7,496 bases of DNA from JAHHLP01 sp041609895 (GTDB lineage Bacteria > Bacteroidota > Rhodothermia > Rhodothermales > JABDKH01), in assembly GCA_041609895.1 (NCBI GenBank), contig JBFIPX010000165.1, forward strand, positions 1 through 7,496, in the 5' to 3' direction. The notes beneath the pieces were generated by a model that worked only from the letters and a program-made list of their open reading frames with translations, was not told the origin of the DNA and made no database searches. Made by a program: the position numbers and the translations under genes. This document shows, piece after piece, positions 6,493 to 7,496 of this stretch. How positions within the stretch are numbered: position 1 is the stretch's first letter; every line of letters begins with the position of its first letter.

Positions 6493-7496
6493 ATGCCGAG
6501 ACCAGTCACTCTTTTCACGGGCCAGTGGGCCGACCTTCCTCTAGACACGATGTTGAAGAAGGCCAAACAGTTCGGCTACGATGGGGTCGAGCTTGCCTGT
6601 TGGGGAGATCACTTTGAGGTGTCGCGGGCAGTCTCCGAGGATTCTTATTGCGACGCCAAGCGGGCGCTGCTGGGGAGTCATGGTCTGAAATGCTTTGCCA
6701 TCTCCAATCACCTGGTGGGCCAGGCCGTTTGCGATAACATCGACGCGCGTCATCAGTCGATTCTACCACCGCACGTCTGGGGTGACGGTGATCCAGATGG
6801 TGTGCGGGAGCGCGCAGCCCAGGAGATGATCGACACGGCGCGAGCCGCGAAGAAGTTAGGGGTCTCGGTAGTGAACGGCTTTACGGGCAGTGCCATCTGG
6901 CAGTACCTGTACAGCTTTCCACCCGTCCCGCCGGACATGATTGCGGCCGGGTTTGCCGATTTCGCCAATCGGTGGACGCCCATTCTTGACGAGTTCCACA
7001 GCCTGGGAGTCAGGTTCGCCCTCGAGGTCCACCCCACGGAGATCGCCTTCGACATTGCCTCGGCGGAACGCGCGATCGAGGCGGTGGATGGCCATTCCAC
7101 GTTCGGGTTCAACTACGACCCGAGCCATATGGGCTACCAGGGTGTCGACTATGTTGAATTCATACGGCGCTTTGGCGACCGGATCTTCCACGTTCACATG
7201 AAAGACGTCTGGTGGTCGGCCGTTCCGACGGCCGCCGGCGTGTTCGGCGGTCACACCGACTTCGGGGACGATCGACGATACTGGGACTTCCGCTCGCTGG
7301 GACGGGGCCAGATCGACTTCGAGGAGATCATCCGGCAACTGAATCGTGTCCGCTACGAAGGGCCGTTGTCGGTCGAGTGGGAGGACATCGGGATGGATCG
7401 CGAGCACGGAGCTGCCGAGGCCTGCGATTTCGTTCGCGCGGTGGACTTCCCACCTTCAGACGTGGCGTTCGACCGTGCGTTTGACAAGGAGGTGCA
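6493..7496 (+). CDS. Sugar phosphate isomerase/epimerase family TIM-barrel protein (partial, C-terminus beyond right edge)
   Basis: I translated this frame by hand. It has 334 residues from ATG 6493 and is still open at the right edge. The start PVTLFTGQWADLPL (4-17) and YDGVELACWGDHFEV (29-43) are typical of this xylose-isomerase-like (AP endonuclease 2) TIM-barrel family. Likely metal ligands are E178 (ALEVHP), D209 (NYDPSH), H235 (HVHMKD) and E295 (SVEWED). The first three spacings are close to those of tagatose/psicose epimerases. A long insert after H235 (about 240-270, WWSAVP to RSLGRGQIDF) is common in dehydrogenase-linked members. The family covers epimerases, isomerases, dehydratases and 3-keto-glycoside lyases on free sugars, so the name does not prove a phosphate substrate. 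Probably only a short C-terminal piece is missing. No in-frame start lies just upstream. The ribosome site is weak (GAGA at 6482). Confidence 0.92.
   Translation, partial: MPRPVTLFTGQWADLPLDTMLKKAKQFGYDGVELACWGDHFEVSRAVSEDSYCDAKRALLGSHGLKCFAISNHLVGQAVCDNIDARHQSILPPHVWGDGDPDGVRERAAQEMIDTARAAKKLGVSVVNGFTGSAIWQYLYSFPPVPPDMIAAGFADFANRWTPILDEFHSLGVRFALEVHPTEIAFDIASAERAIEAVDGHSTFGFNYDPSHMGYQGVDYVEFIRRFGDRIFHVHMKDVWWSAVPTAAGVFGGHTDFGDDRRYWDFRSLGRGQIDFEEIIRQLNRVRYEGPLSVEWEDIGMDREHGAAEACDFVRAVDFPPSDVAFDRAFDKEV

Overview
The window looks like chromosomal DNA from a Bacteroidota-type organism, most probably Rhodothermota (Rhodothermales). The evidence is two secreted proteins with type IX secretion (T9SS) C-terminal sorting domains of the 'YPNPFNP' style, a BatA-type von Willebrand factor A protein, moderately high GC, and minus-strand genes that lack clear Shine-Dalgarno sequences. 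No RNA gene, mobile element or CRISPR array is visible.

The left part (1-3557) reads leftward on the minus strand. It holds the first 245 residues of a BatA/VWA membrane protein that runs off the left edge (1-735). Next come two tandem paralogous genes for secreted T9SS-sorted proteins (845-2038 and 2346-3557). Each of the two genes is followed by a hairpin with a T tract that pairs fully only as minus-strand RNA, so they are probably separate transcription units. The hairpin after the first ends just before the BatA-type start codon.

A gene-free region (3558-4071) separates this block from a rightward operon-like group of three genes. These are a Gfo/Idh/MocA dehydrogenase (4072-5151), a second and different Gfo/Idh/MocA dehydrogenase with the motif set of the levoglucosan-dehydrogenase-like branch (5246-6409), and a TIM-barrel sugar phosphate isomerase/epimerase family protein that is cut by the right edge (6493-7496).

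Two NAD(P)-dependent sugar dehydrogenases next to a xylose-isomerase-like TIM barrel fit an oxidoreductive sugar or glycoside pathway: oxidation to a 3-keto sugar, then lyase, epimerase or isomerase chemistry, then re-reduction. This is the pattern known from levoglucosan (Lgd) and gut Bacteroidota 3-keto-glycoside pathways. The substrate cannot be read from the sequence. The most interesting leads are this gene set, the shortened D-to-H spacing at the active site of the first dehydrogenase, the unnamed N-terminal domain shared by the two T9SS proteins, and the terminator-like hairpin abutting the BatA-type start.
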